Origin: DAOUCP01 sp034432155
GTDB lineage: Bacteria > Chloroflexota > Anaerolineae > Epilineales > Epilineaceae
Reading direction: 5' to 3'
Assembly: GCA_034432155.1 (NCBI GenBank)
Contig: DAOUCP010000077.1
Coordinates: 1-6,029, forward strand
Length of the DNA: 6,029 nt
The notes below the pieces were generated by a model. That model did not search any database and was not told the origin of the DNA. It saw only the letters and a program-made list of their open reading frames with translations. A program made the translations under genes and the position numbers. This document shows, one piece after another, positions 1 to 5,832 of the stretch (the stretch's first letter is position 1; the number at the start of each line of letters is the position of its first letter).

Positions 1-1
1 C

Positions 2-829
2 ACTGCCAGCGCCACGGCGACGCCCACCGGAACCTGGTACACACCAACGTCCACCGCCACACCGACCGGAACCTGGTACACACCGACGTCCACCGCCACA
101 CCGACTGCCTCCTGGACGGCTTCCGCCACCGCCACCGCCAGCCGCACCTACACGCCGACCGCCACACCGACCGGCACCTGGTACACACCGACGTCCACCG
201 CCACACCAACCGCCTCCTGGACGGCTTCCGCCACCGCCACCGCCAGCCGCACTGCCAGCGCCACCGCGACGCCCACCGGCACCTGGTACACGCCCACGGC
301 GAGCGCCACACCGACGGCCTCGCGAACGGCGCTGGCCACCGAGACCGCCACGCGTACCGCCACCCTGGCGCCCAGTCACACTCCGGAGCGTCCGGCCGCG
401 ACTGCGACGCCCCGCGGGCCGGGCCCCACGCCGGAGGCGCGGCCAACACCCTGCCGGCCGTCGCTCCGAGTCCACAAGTTCCAGGATCTGGACGAGGACG
501 GCATCCTGGATCCGGGCGAACCCATGATGCCGAACATCCGGTTCGACGTCGCTGCGGATGGCAAGGTCTATCCGGTGAGCACCGGCCGCGATGGGGCGTT
601 CGTCCTCACCTTCGGCAAGCCCGTCAGCGTCGAGCTGACCGAACTGACCCGGACCACTGGTGGCCAGTGGACCCTCACCACGCCTCTACTGCCCAGCTAT
701 GAGCTTCTGGACTGCGGTACCGTGGACGTCTGGGTGGGCAACGCGCCGGTCAAACCGCCCAAGACTGGTCGCGCCTCGCTTGCCATCCGGGGACGCCCGG
801 GCAGCGGCCGGCCGAGCCTCCGCTACTGA
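2..829 (+). CDS. Exported Thr/Pro-rich repeat protein with C-terminal calcium-loop domain (5' partial)
   Basis: The frame is open from the left edge to a TGA at 827-829, so 275 residues of the C-terminal part are visible and the start is outside. Residues from about position 2 to 460 form a stalk made almost only of Thr, Ala, Pro and Ser, broken by GTWYTPT and ASWTASATA motifs. Stalks of this kind are typical of surface-exposed, often O-glycosylated proteins. From 473 the composition changes to a globular domain beginning HKFQDLDEDGILDPGEP. DLDEDGILDPGE fits a 12-residue EF-hand-like calcium loop, as in SdrD/CnaB-type and dockerin-like extracellular modules, followed by a beta-rich stretch (IRFDV, GAFVLTF, SVELTE). 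PPKTG occurs near the end (755-769), but no hydrophobic segment follows it, so anchoring is unclear. It converges on selA. Exact function is unknown; an extracellular location is inferred. Confidence 0.72.
   Translation, partial: TASATATPTGTWYTPTSTATPTGTWYTPTSTATPTASWTASATATASRTYTPTATPTGTWYTPTSTATPTASWTASATATASRTASATATPTGTWYTPTASATPTASRTALATETATRTATLAPSHTPERPAATATPRGPGPTPEARPTPCRPSLRVHKFQDLDEDGILDPGEPMMPNIRFDVAADGKVYPVSTGRDGAFVLTFGKPVSVELTELTRTTGGQWTLTTPLLPSYELLDCGTVDVWVGNAPVKPPKTGRASLAIRGRPGSGRPSLRY
32..310 (+). repeat. In-frame coding tandem repeats, 105-bp higher-order unit
   Basis: The 10-mer ACCTGGTACA recurs at 32, 71, 176 and 281, giving spacings of 39, 105 and 105 bases (13, 35 and 35 codons). 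The blocks 71-151 and 176-256 are almost identical and then diverge. The segment at 1-31 is nearly identical to 250-280, so the array is a mosaic of shuffled sub-units. All spacings are multiples of three, keeping the surface-protein frame open. The pattern fits expansion and contraction by recombination or slippage within a coding stalk. Confidence 0.85.
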
Positions 830-952
830 CTGGGCGCGCGATCACCTAACGGAATGCCCGCGGTCGGAGGCTGCCGGCGCGGTCCATTCCCAGGCACCGG
901 GATGGCTTCCGGCCCACCCTCGGTGGACGCCGTGGCCAACGCGGTGGACGCC
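830..952. other. Convergent intergenic region
   Basis: This 123-base gap separates the stops of the surface-protein gene (+) and selA (-). I see no convincing terminator with a U-run for either strand. It does contain an 11-base direct repeat, CGGTGGACGCC, at 921-931 and 942-952. No plausible small gene was recognised. Confidence 0.5.
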
Positions 953-2341
953 TTAGGCCGGTGCCGACGTCAGCACTGCACGCACCGACTGGAGCAGCAT
1001 CTCATCCTCGCCGGGCAGGACAGTGCGCGGATCGAGCAGGACCCCGGCTTCGCTCACTCGGGCGATCACCGGCGGCGAGCCCGTCCTCAGCCTGGCCGCC
1101 AGTCGATCTGGAGCCGTCGCCTCGATGACCAGCACCGTGGTCGGCAAGTACTCGCCCGGCAGCGATCCGCCGCCGACCGCTGACTGGCCAGTGGCAAGCC
1201 TCGTCGTCGCCCTGCAATCCGCGAGCGCACGCTGCCAGGTTGCCGCCCGTGCTGCCAGCTCTTGCGGCGAGGTGGCGATCATCCGCCACACCGGAATGGA
1301 CGCTAAGGCCTCCTCGCGGGCGTAGTGCAGGAACGTGGCATGCAGACCAGCGATGACATCCTTGCCCGGCCGAACGGCGCGCGCCAGCGCATGGCGCCGC
1401 AGGCGGTCCACGAGATCGCGCCGACCGACCACCAAGCCAGCTTGCGGGCCGCCCAGCAGCTTGTCACCGCTAAAAGTCACCAGATCTGCACCAGCAGCGA
1501 TACTGTCCCCAACCAGCGGCTCATAGGCCAGCCCGAACTGCCGAACATCCAGTAGCGCCCCGCTGCCCAAATCATCCACCAGGGGCAGACCGTGGCGATG
1601 GGCCAGAGCCACGAGTTCATCCAATTCAGGCTGACAAGTGAAGCCAACCATTCGGTAGTTGCTCTGGTGAACGCGGAGAATTAGCGCCGTAGCGTCATCG
1701 ATGGCGGCAGCGTAGTCCTCCACGTAGGTCCGATTCGTCGTGCCGACCTCCACCAGGCACGCACCGCCCGCCTGCAGCACCTGTGGCAGCCGGTAGCTGT
1801 CCCCAATCTCAACCAGCTGACCGCGTGACACGATGACCTTCTGTCCCGCGGCTAGTGCCGAGACGACCAACAGCGTGGCCGCGGCGTTGTTGTTCACCAC
1901 GAGCGCCGCTTCGGCGCCCGTGAGCCGGCACAGTAAGGGCTCCAGATGCGAGTGCCGGCTCCCTCGATGACCGGTCGCGAGATCGTATTCCAGGTCCGAG
2001 TACGATGCCGCGGCACCGGCCATCGCCTCCGCAGCGGCCTGGCTCACCGGTGCGCGACCGAGATTCGTGTGCAGAATCACTCCCGTGGCGTTGATCACCT
2101 GCCCCGGCCGAGGACGGCACCACTGGTGCAGCCGCCAGCGCACCTCTTCGCCCAGCTGCTCGCCATCGGGTACTGCGCCCGTCGCCCGCATGGTCTGCCG
2201 CGCCGCTTGCAACGTCTCGCGCACCGCTGCCACGACGAGCCCACGGCCGTGCTGGCGGGTGAGTTCAACCACGGCCGGCTGCCGCAGAACGGCATCGACC
2301 GCCGGCAGGCGACTTCGACCTCGATCGTCGCTGGCTGTCAC
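953..2341 (-). CDS. selA: L-seryl-tRNA(Sec) selenium transferase (selenocysteine synthase)
   Basis: SelA is a cytoplasmic PLP enzyme that converts Ser-tRNA(Sec) to Sec-tRNA(Sec) using selenophosphate. The product has 462 residues, essentially the length of the E. coli protein (463). Visible signatures are NATGVILHTNLGRAP (residues 84-98), GSRHSHLEPLLCRLTGAEAALVVNNNAAA (127-155), VDDLGSGALLD (255-265) and the PLP-lysine motif SGDKLLGGPQAG, with Lys294 as the likely Schiff-base residue. The N-terminal helical tRNA-binding region (about 1-80) is present, so the gene looks intact. The start is GTG at 2341-2339. A GAGG Shine-Dalgarno lies about five bases upstream and overlaps the TGA of the sortase gene, suggesting translational coupling. 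selB, selC and selD, the usual partners, are not in this window; the organism should encode them elsewhere if it makes selenoproteins. Confidence 0.96.
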   Translation of the reverse strand: MTASDDRGRSRLPAVDAVLRQPAVVELTRQHGRGLVVAAVRETLQAARQTMRATGAVPDGEQLGEEVRWRLHQWCRPRPGQVINATGVILHTNLGRAPVSQAAAEAMAGAAASYSDLEYDLATGHRGSRHSHLEPLLCRLTGAEAALVVNNNAAATLLVVSALAAGQKVIVSRGQLVEIGDSYRLPQVLQAGGACLVEVGTTNRTYVEDYAAAIDDATALILRVHQSNYRMVGFTCQPELDELVALAHRHGLPLVDDLGSGALLDVRQFGLAYEPLVGDSIAAGADLVTFSGDKLLGGPQAGLVVGRRDLVDRLRRHALARAVRPGKDVIAGLHATFLHYAREEALASIPVWRMIATSPQELAARAATWQRALADCRATTRLATGQSAVGGGSLPGEYLPTTVLVIEATAPDRLAARLRTGSPPVIARVSEAGVLLDPRTVLPGEDEMLLQSVRAVLTSAPA

Positions 2342-2348
2342 AACGGCC

Positions 2349-3437
2349 TCACGGTGCCACCGCCGTGGCCTCGGAGACCGGAATGGCGATCACGATCGTC
2401 CGGTGGCTGTTTCCCCAGGGAGGGAAGCAGGTAATCAGCGTCAGCCGCACGTCGGCGGTGGGGCCAATCCACTTGGCGTTCGCCCGGCGCTGCTCGACTG
2501 ACACTCCTGCCTCCTCGACGATGAAGTTCGCAGCCACCACGAAGTCGAGCCGCCGCTGGCGCGTGTAAACTTCAACCCGGTCGCCAAGCTTGAGACGATG
2601 CAGGTCCTTGAACACGGCTCCACCGATGTTGTTGTGACCGGAGATCACGGTATTGCCAACCTGGCCGGGTAGTGCCGAGGTCCGATGGTAACCGGCCGCG
2701 CCATCCGCCGTCTGCCACTGGTTGCCCCGGAACTCGCCGTTCACGACCCGTGCCTCCCAGCCGACCGTCACCACGGGCGTATCAAGACCGATGCTAGGGA
2801 TCACGAGGCGCATGGGAAGGGCCGCCCGTGCTGCCATGGGATCGGGCGTCTCGGTGGCGGCTACGGGATCCCAGACCGGCGGTGTCTCCGCCGACCTCGC
2901 GTCGGCGGCACCGCGCGGCACAGCCCCGGCCGATGTTGTCCCGTCGGGCTTGGCGGTCGTGACCGCAGCCGCCCCATCCGCACTGTGCCGCGTCGCCATC
3001 CTGCCTTGGCGACGGCCACCCGCCAACGGATCGGGGGTCGGCAAGCGCTCGCCTTCAAACGCTGGCGCATCCAGCAAGTGCACGACGGAAGCCTCGGTCG
3101 CCGGCGCATCCGCCAACCGCGCCGCCGAAGCCTCGGTTGCCATGGCGGTTGCCATGGCGGTCACCGTCGGCCAAGCCGCCGGCCACGAACCTTCTTCCGT
3201 GCTTACGCCATGCGCCCCCAGCCCCTGTCCTGCCGGTCCAGAAACTCCCGGCAGCAGCACCTCATCGAAGGCAGGAGCACTGAGAGCTGACTCCGCCCGC
3301 GTGACCTGGTACTCCCGAGCCAGTCGGACACCCAGGCCAATGATCACCAGTAGAGCGCCAAACCCCATCAGGAGCGCTCCCAAGTGGTGGGAGAAGACGA
3401 GAAGCAATTGCCTCAGGTGATACCCCAGGCTCTTCAT
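2349..3437 (-). CDS. Membrane-anchored sortase with long low-complexity stalk
   Basis: Sortases are cysteine transpeptidases that act outside the membrane, cutting a sorting motif and joining the protein to the cell envelope. The 362-residue product has a short basic N-terminus and one hydrophobic segment (about residues 16-39), giving an N-in signal anchor. Residues 50-205 form an Ala/Thr/Pro-rich linker containing a 13-residue duplication. The catalytic domain runs from about 207 to 360. It contains RLVIPSIGLDTPV, SALPGQVGN, VISGHNN with catalytic His268, KLGDRVEVY, and LTLITCFPPWGNSHRTIVIA with Cys337 and Arg346, so the triad is complete. It resembles class D/E-type sortases, especially those of Chloroflexota. 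The ATG start at 3437 has no strong Shine-Dalgarno. The gene lies 75 bases after rsmG and 7 bases before selA, an unusual setting. Its substrate is unknown; the nearby stalked surface protein is one candidate. Confidence 0.93.
   Translation of the reverse strand: MKSLGYHLRQLLLVFSHHLGALLMGFGALLVIIGLGVRLAREYQVTRAESALSAPAFDEVLLPGVSGPAGQGLGAHGVSTEEGSWPAAWPTVTAMATAMATEASAARLADAPATEASVVHLLDAPAFEGERLPTPDPLAGGRRQGRMATRHSADGAAAVTTAKPDGTTSAGAVPRGAADARSAETPPVWDPVAATETPDPMAARAALPMRLVIPSIGLDTPVVTVGWEARVVNGEFRGNQWQTADGAAGYHRTSALPGQVGNTVISGHNNIGGAVFKDLHRLKLGDRVEVYTRQRRLDFVVAANFIVEEAGVSVEQRRANAKWIGPTADVRLTLITCFPPWGNSHRTIVIAIPVSEATAVAP
3060..3137 (-). repeat. Two-copy 13-residue repeat in sortase linker
   Basis: Sortase residues 101-113 (TEASAARLADAPA) and 114-126 (TEASVVHLLDAPA) are adjacent imperfect copies matching at 9 of 13 positions. 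They are preceded by a short TAMATAMAT run (residues 93-101). A related APAFxExxLP motif appears at residues 54-63 and again at 124-133. This suggests the linker grew by local in-frame duplication. Confidence 0.75.
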
Positions 3438-3512
3438 CGGGCACCGATCCGCAGCGCTTCGCTCTAATGATACGCGACTCTCGGCAGGATCTCCGAATGC
3501 TCCGCGTTCTGC
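3438..3512 (-). other. rsmG-sortase intergenic spacer
   Basis: This 75-base gap lies within the minus-strand cluster. A perfect 8-base inverted repeat, CGCTCTAA at 3460-3467 and TTAGAGCG at 3513-3520, brackets most of it and includes the rsmG stop codon. A TATCAT on the minus strand near 3467-3472 could be a weak -10, but I see no matching -35. Whether the sortase has its own promoter cannot be decided from sequence alone. Confidence 0.35.
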
Positions 3513-4229
3513 TTAGAGCGGCCGCTTGCGAGCTGCGCCCGGCCGCCGGGGCAACGCAGCCGGCGTCGGTGCCAGCTTGCGCACCAGCACCAAAGAACGT
3601 CGCTCCCGCAAGCCTGGCAGACGGTACCATGCGACCTCGGCCTCGGCGCCGGCCAACTGCCTGATTGCCGCGCGGGCCGCCTCGAGCTCTGCCTCCGGCC
3701 GGGCGCCCTTGTGGACGACCATGGCGCCACCTACGGCAACCAGGGGCAATAGGTACTCCGCCAGCACAGCCAGAGGCGCCACCGCACGGGCCAACGCTAG
3801 CTCGTAGCACTCCCGATAGTCGGCGCGGTGCCCCAACTCCTCCGCCCGAGCATGGACGACCGTCGCATCAGCCAGACCGAGCTCGCCGACGGTTTGGCGC
3901 AGGAAGGCACACTTCTTGCCCGTGGCCTCTACCAGCGTCACCTCCCACGAGGGGCAGGCAAGCCGGAGAACTAGGCCTGGGAACCCTGCCCCGCTGCCGA
4001 CGTCCACCACGCGCTTTCGTTCCGGGCCACAGGGCACGAGTGCCAAGACGGCCAAGGAGTCGGCGTAATGCTGGACCGCCATCGCCTGCGGATCACAGAT
4101 CCTGGTGAGATTCAGGCGGCGATTCGCCTCGTGCACGCAGCGTGCGTGCGCCTCAAAGCCCGCCAGTCGTTCCTCGGCTACGAAGACGCCCAGCCCGTGC
4201 AGCGCTTCCCGGAGAAGGCAGAGGTCCAA
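3513..4229 (-). CDS. rsmG: 16S rRNA (guanine527-N7)-methyltransferase
   Basis: RsmG (GidB) uses S-adenosylmethionine to methylate N7 of G527 in 16S rRNA of the small subunit; its loss is known to give low-level streptomycin resistance. The chosen start gives 238 residues, like B. subtilis RsmG (239). Family marks are NRRLNLTRI (residues 36-44), HYADSLAV (54-61), the SAM-binding motif VVDVGSGAGFPG (74-85), LVEATGKKCAFL (99-110), LALARAVAPLAVLAEYLLPLV (144-164) and VVHKG (171-175). The basic C-terminal tail (PRRPGAARKRPL) is an extension. The frame stays open to a TTG at 4385, but that start would overlap glyA and the divergent promoter. TTG at 4229-4227, just before the conserved LREAL helix, fits family length best. 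The gene appears to lead the rsmG-sortase-selA cluster. Confidence 0.93.
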   Translation of the reverse strand: MDLCLLREALHGLGVFVAEERLAGFEAHARCVHEANRRLNLTRICDPQAMAVQHYADSLAVLALVPCGPERKRVVDVGSGAGFPGLVLRLACPSWEVTLVEATGKKCAFLRQTVGELGLADATVVHARAEELGHRADYRECYELALARAVAPLAVLAEYLLPLVAVGGAMVVHKGARPEAELEAARAAIRQLAGAEAEVAWYRLPGLRERRSLVLVRKLAPTPAALPRRPGAARKRPL

Positions 4230-4240
4230 CGTGTTCGCCG

Positions 4241-4244
4241 CTCC
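4241..4244 (-). promoter_or_regulatory. Candidate rsmG ribosome binding site
   Basis: GGAG on the minus strand lies 11 bases before the TTG chosen as the rsmG start. The spacing is longer than ideal, so it supports this start only moderately. No ATG or GTG lies nearby in frame; the only in-frame GTG (at 4358-4356) lies upstream of the promoter region. Confidence 0.4.
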
Positions 4245-4300
4245 GCTGTGTCGCCCAAAGCCGATGCGAGGACCAATCGACGCCCTCGTCGTGGCTGCGA

Positions 4301-4313
4301 AGTATGCTATACT
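4301..4313. promoter_or_regulatory. Divergent rsmG/glyA promoter core (extended -10)
   Basis: On the plus strand TGCTATACT (4305-4313) matches an extended -10 (TGN followed by TATACT) and would start glyA transcription near 4320, leaving a leader of about 50 bases. The same bases form an inverted repeat, AGTAT-GCT-ATACT, so the minus strand reads CATACT at 4306-4301 and could serve rsmG. No strong -35 is visible for either direction, as is common for extended -10 promoters. The glyA-directed call is the firmer of the two. Confidence 0.6.
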
Positions 4314-4372
4314 AGCGGCCCGCGAGCTTCGAGGGATCGGCAACCGACGGTCCTCCACGCTGAGGGACAGCC

Positions 4373-5665
4373 ATGAGCCTGCCAACGATCACGCCAGTCA
4401 CTGTCGCCGAGCGCCTGTCCTTGCCTCTGGGTGAGGTCGACCCGGAGATCGCCGAGATCGTGCGCCGCGAAGAGCACCGACAACGGTTCGGCCTCGAGCT
4501 TATTGCCAGCGAGAATTACTGCAGTCGCGCCGTACGCGAGGCAACCGGCAGTGTGCTCACGAACAAGTATGCCGAAGGCCTGCCGCACAAGCGCTACTAC
4601 GGCGGCTGTGAGTGGGTCGACGCTGCCGAGGATCTGGCTCGCGAGCGAGCCAAGCAGCTCTTCGGAGCACAGCACGCCAATGTGCAGCCTCACTCGGGCA
4701 CGCAGGCCAACATGGCGGCCTACCTGGCCCTGTGCAGCCACGGCGACACCATCCTGGCAATGCGGCTCGACCAGGGGGGCCACCTCAGCCATGGCAGTCC
4801 AGTGAACTTCAGCGGCAAGTTCTATCAGGTGGTATCCTACGGTGTCGACCAGGAAACGGAGCGGATCGACTTCGGCCAGCTTGCCGCCCTGGCCCGCGAA
4901 CACAAGCCGCGCGTGATCGTGGCCGGCGCCACCGCGTACCCAAGAGCGCTCGACTTCGAGCGCTTCGCCGAGATCGCCCGCGAGGTCGGGGCGCGGCTGC
5001 TGGTAGACATGGCCCACATTGCCGGGCTGGTGGCGGCGGACTTGCACCCCGATCCCATCCCGGTGAGCGACGTGGTGACGACCACTACCCACAAGACGTT
5101 GCGCGGTCCGCGCGGCGGCATGATTCTGTGCACCGAGGAACTGCAGAAGGACATCGACCGCGCGGTCTTCCCCACCAGCCAGGGTGGCCCACTGGAGCAC
5201 GTCATCGCGGCCAAGGCAGTGGCCCTGTACGAGGCCATGCAGCCCGAGTTCCGCATCTACCAGGAGAACATCATCGAGAACGCGCGGGCGCTCGCCGATG
5301 CCCTGGCCTCGCACGGTTTCCGCATCGTGTCGGGGGGTACCGACAACCACCTGATGCTGGTCGATCTGCGCCCCAAGAACGTGACCGGTAAGGATGCAGA
5401 GCTCGCCCTGGATCGCGCGGGAATCACAACCAACAAGAACATGATCCCCTTCGATCCGCAGAAGCCGTTTGTCACCAGTGGCTTGCGCCTGGGCACGCCC
5501 GCGGTGACGACACGTGGCCTGGGACCCGACGAGATGCGCCTCATCGCTGCCTGGATCACCCGGGTGATCGAACACATCGACGACGAGACGGTCATTCGGC
5601 AGGTCCGAGAGGAAGTCGCCGAGCTGTGCTCCAACTTCCCGGTACCAGGAGCAGCGACGGTCTAG
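4373..5665 (+). CDS. glyA: Serine hydroxymethyltransferase
   Basis: This PLP enzyme interconverts serine plus tetrahydrofolate with glycine plus 5,10-methylene-tetrahydrofolate in the cytoplasm, the main source of one-carbon units. The product is 430 residues, slightly longer than E. coli GlyA (417). Family motifs run in order: LELIASENYCSRAVREATGS (residues 41-60), TNKYAEGLPHKRYYGG (63-78), QPHSGTQANMAAY (105-117), VDMAHIAGLVAA (211-222), the PLP-lysine motif TTTTHKTLRGPRGG with Lys241, and SGLRLGTPAVTTRG (369-382). The gene looks complete. The ATG start at 4373 has a GAGGG Shine-Dalgarno at 4362-4366 with six bases of spacing. It is divergent from rsmG, has an extended -10 promoter at 4305-4313, and is followed by a strong hairpin. 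It is probably monocistronic. Confidence 0.98.
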   Translation: MSLPTITPVTVAERLSLPLGEVDPEIAEIVRREEHRQRFGLELIASENYCSRAVREATGSVLTNKYAEGLPHKRYYGGCEWVDAAEDLARERAKQLFGAQHANVQPHSGTQANMAAYLALCSHGDTILAMRLDQGGHLSHGSPVNFSGKFYQVVSYGVDQETERIDFGQLAALAREHKPRVIVAGATAYPRALDFERFAEIAREVGARLLVDMAHIAGLVAADLHPDPIPVSDVVTTTTHKTLRGPRGGMILCTEELQKDIDRAVFPTSQGGPLEHVIAAKAVALYEAMQPEFRIYQENIIENARALADALASHGFRIVSGGTDNHLMLVDLRPKNVTGKDAELALDRAGITTNKNMIPFDPQKPFVTSGLRLGTPAVTTRGLGPDEMRLIAAWITRVIEHIDDETVIRQVREEVAELCSNFPVPGAATV

Positions 5666-5689
5666 AAGGTCACCGGCGCCAAGCCTGAT

Positions 5690-5717
5690 TTGCCGCGCGC
5701 GAGGGGACGCGCGGCAA
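5690..5717 (+). terminator. GC-rich stem-loop after glyA, likely terminator
   Basis: TTGCCGCGCG (5690-5699) pairs perfectly with CGCGCGGCAA (5708-5717) around an 8-base loop, 24 bases after the glyA stop. There is no U-run after the stem on the plus strand. It may therefore terminate inefficiently, act with Rho, or simply protect the mRNA 3' end. Confidence 0.5.
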
Positions 5718-5719
5718 CG

Positions 5720-5749
5720 TTGGTCGCGCGACGAGGCCAGTGCTATACT
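5720..5749 (+). promoter_or_regulatory. Promoter of tRNA-Val (and probably the T-box transcript)
   Basis: An extended -10, TGCTATACT (TATACT at 5744-5749), is identical to the one before glyA. A weak -35, TTGGTC at 5720-5725, lies 18 bases upstream. Initiation would fall at about 5756-5757, one or two bases before the mature tRNA 5' end. A perfect 10-base palindrome, GTCGCGCGAC (5723-5732), lies over the -35 edge and spacer. No other promoter is evident before the T-box. Confidence 0.65.
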
Positions 5750-5757
5750 TACCTCGC

Positions 5758-5831
5758 GGGCGGTTAGCTCAGTTGGCCAGAGCGCCACGTTGACATCGTG
5801 GAGGTCACAAGTTCAAGTCTTGTACCGCCCA
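5758..5831 (+). tRNA. tRNA-Val, anticodon GAC
   Basis: A full cloverleaf can be folded by eye. The acceptor stem is GGGCGGT (5758-5764) with ACCGCCC (5824-5830). The D stem is GCTC/GAGC (5767-5770, 5780-5783). The anticodon stem is CCACG/CGTGG (5785-5789, 5797-5801) with loop TTGACAT, placing GAC at 5792-5794. The T stem is ACAAG/CTTGT with loop TTCAAGT. The discriminator is A5831 and CCA is not encoded, so it must be added after processing. GAC reads GUC and GUU valine codons. Confidence 0.97.
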
Positions 5832-5832
5832 C

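Noticed and set aside
32..310. Possible CRISPR-like array
   Set aside because: Repeat spacing is irregular (39 and 105 bases), units are coding and in frame, and there are no unique spacers.
148..363. Minus-strand frame encoding Val/Ala/Gly repeats (VAVGVAV type)
   Set aside because: It is the mirror of the Thr-rich stalk repeats. The plus frame continues into a sensible globular domain, so the plus strand is the coding one.
827..829. TGA of the surface protein as a selenocysteine codon, given selA next door
   Set aside because: The in-frame continuation is Arg/Gly-rich, runs antisense into selA, has no redox-type motif, and no SECIS-like hairpin is apparent.
921..952. 11-base direct repeat CGGTGGACGCC in the convergent spacer
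   Set aside because: Short and isolated, with no flanking element or gene to suggest an attachment or binding site.
1946..2501. Plus-strand frames of 144-162 codons opposite selA and the sortase end
   Set aside because: Arg-rich shadow translations of GC-rich coding sequence on the other strand.
3262..3810. 182-codon minus-strand frame across the rsmG end and sortase start
   Set aside because: It is out of frame with both RsmG and sortase, whose motifs are clear, and has no family features.
4230..4385. Longer RsmG starting at TTG 4385 or GTG 4358
   Set aside because: The extra residues match nothing in the family, would overlap the glyA start or the promoter, and make the protein longer than usual.
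4307..5788. 493-codon open frame on the minus strand opposite glyA
   Set aside because: It is antisense to an unmistakable glyA, also runs through the tRNA promoter and tRNA, and shows no recognisable motif. Long antisense frames are expected in GC-rich coding DNA.
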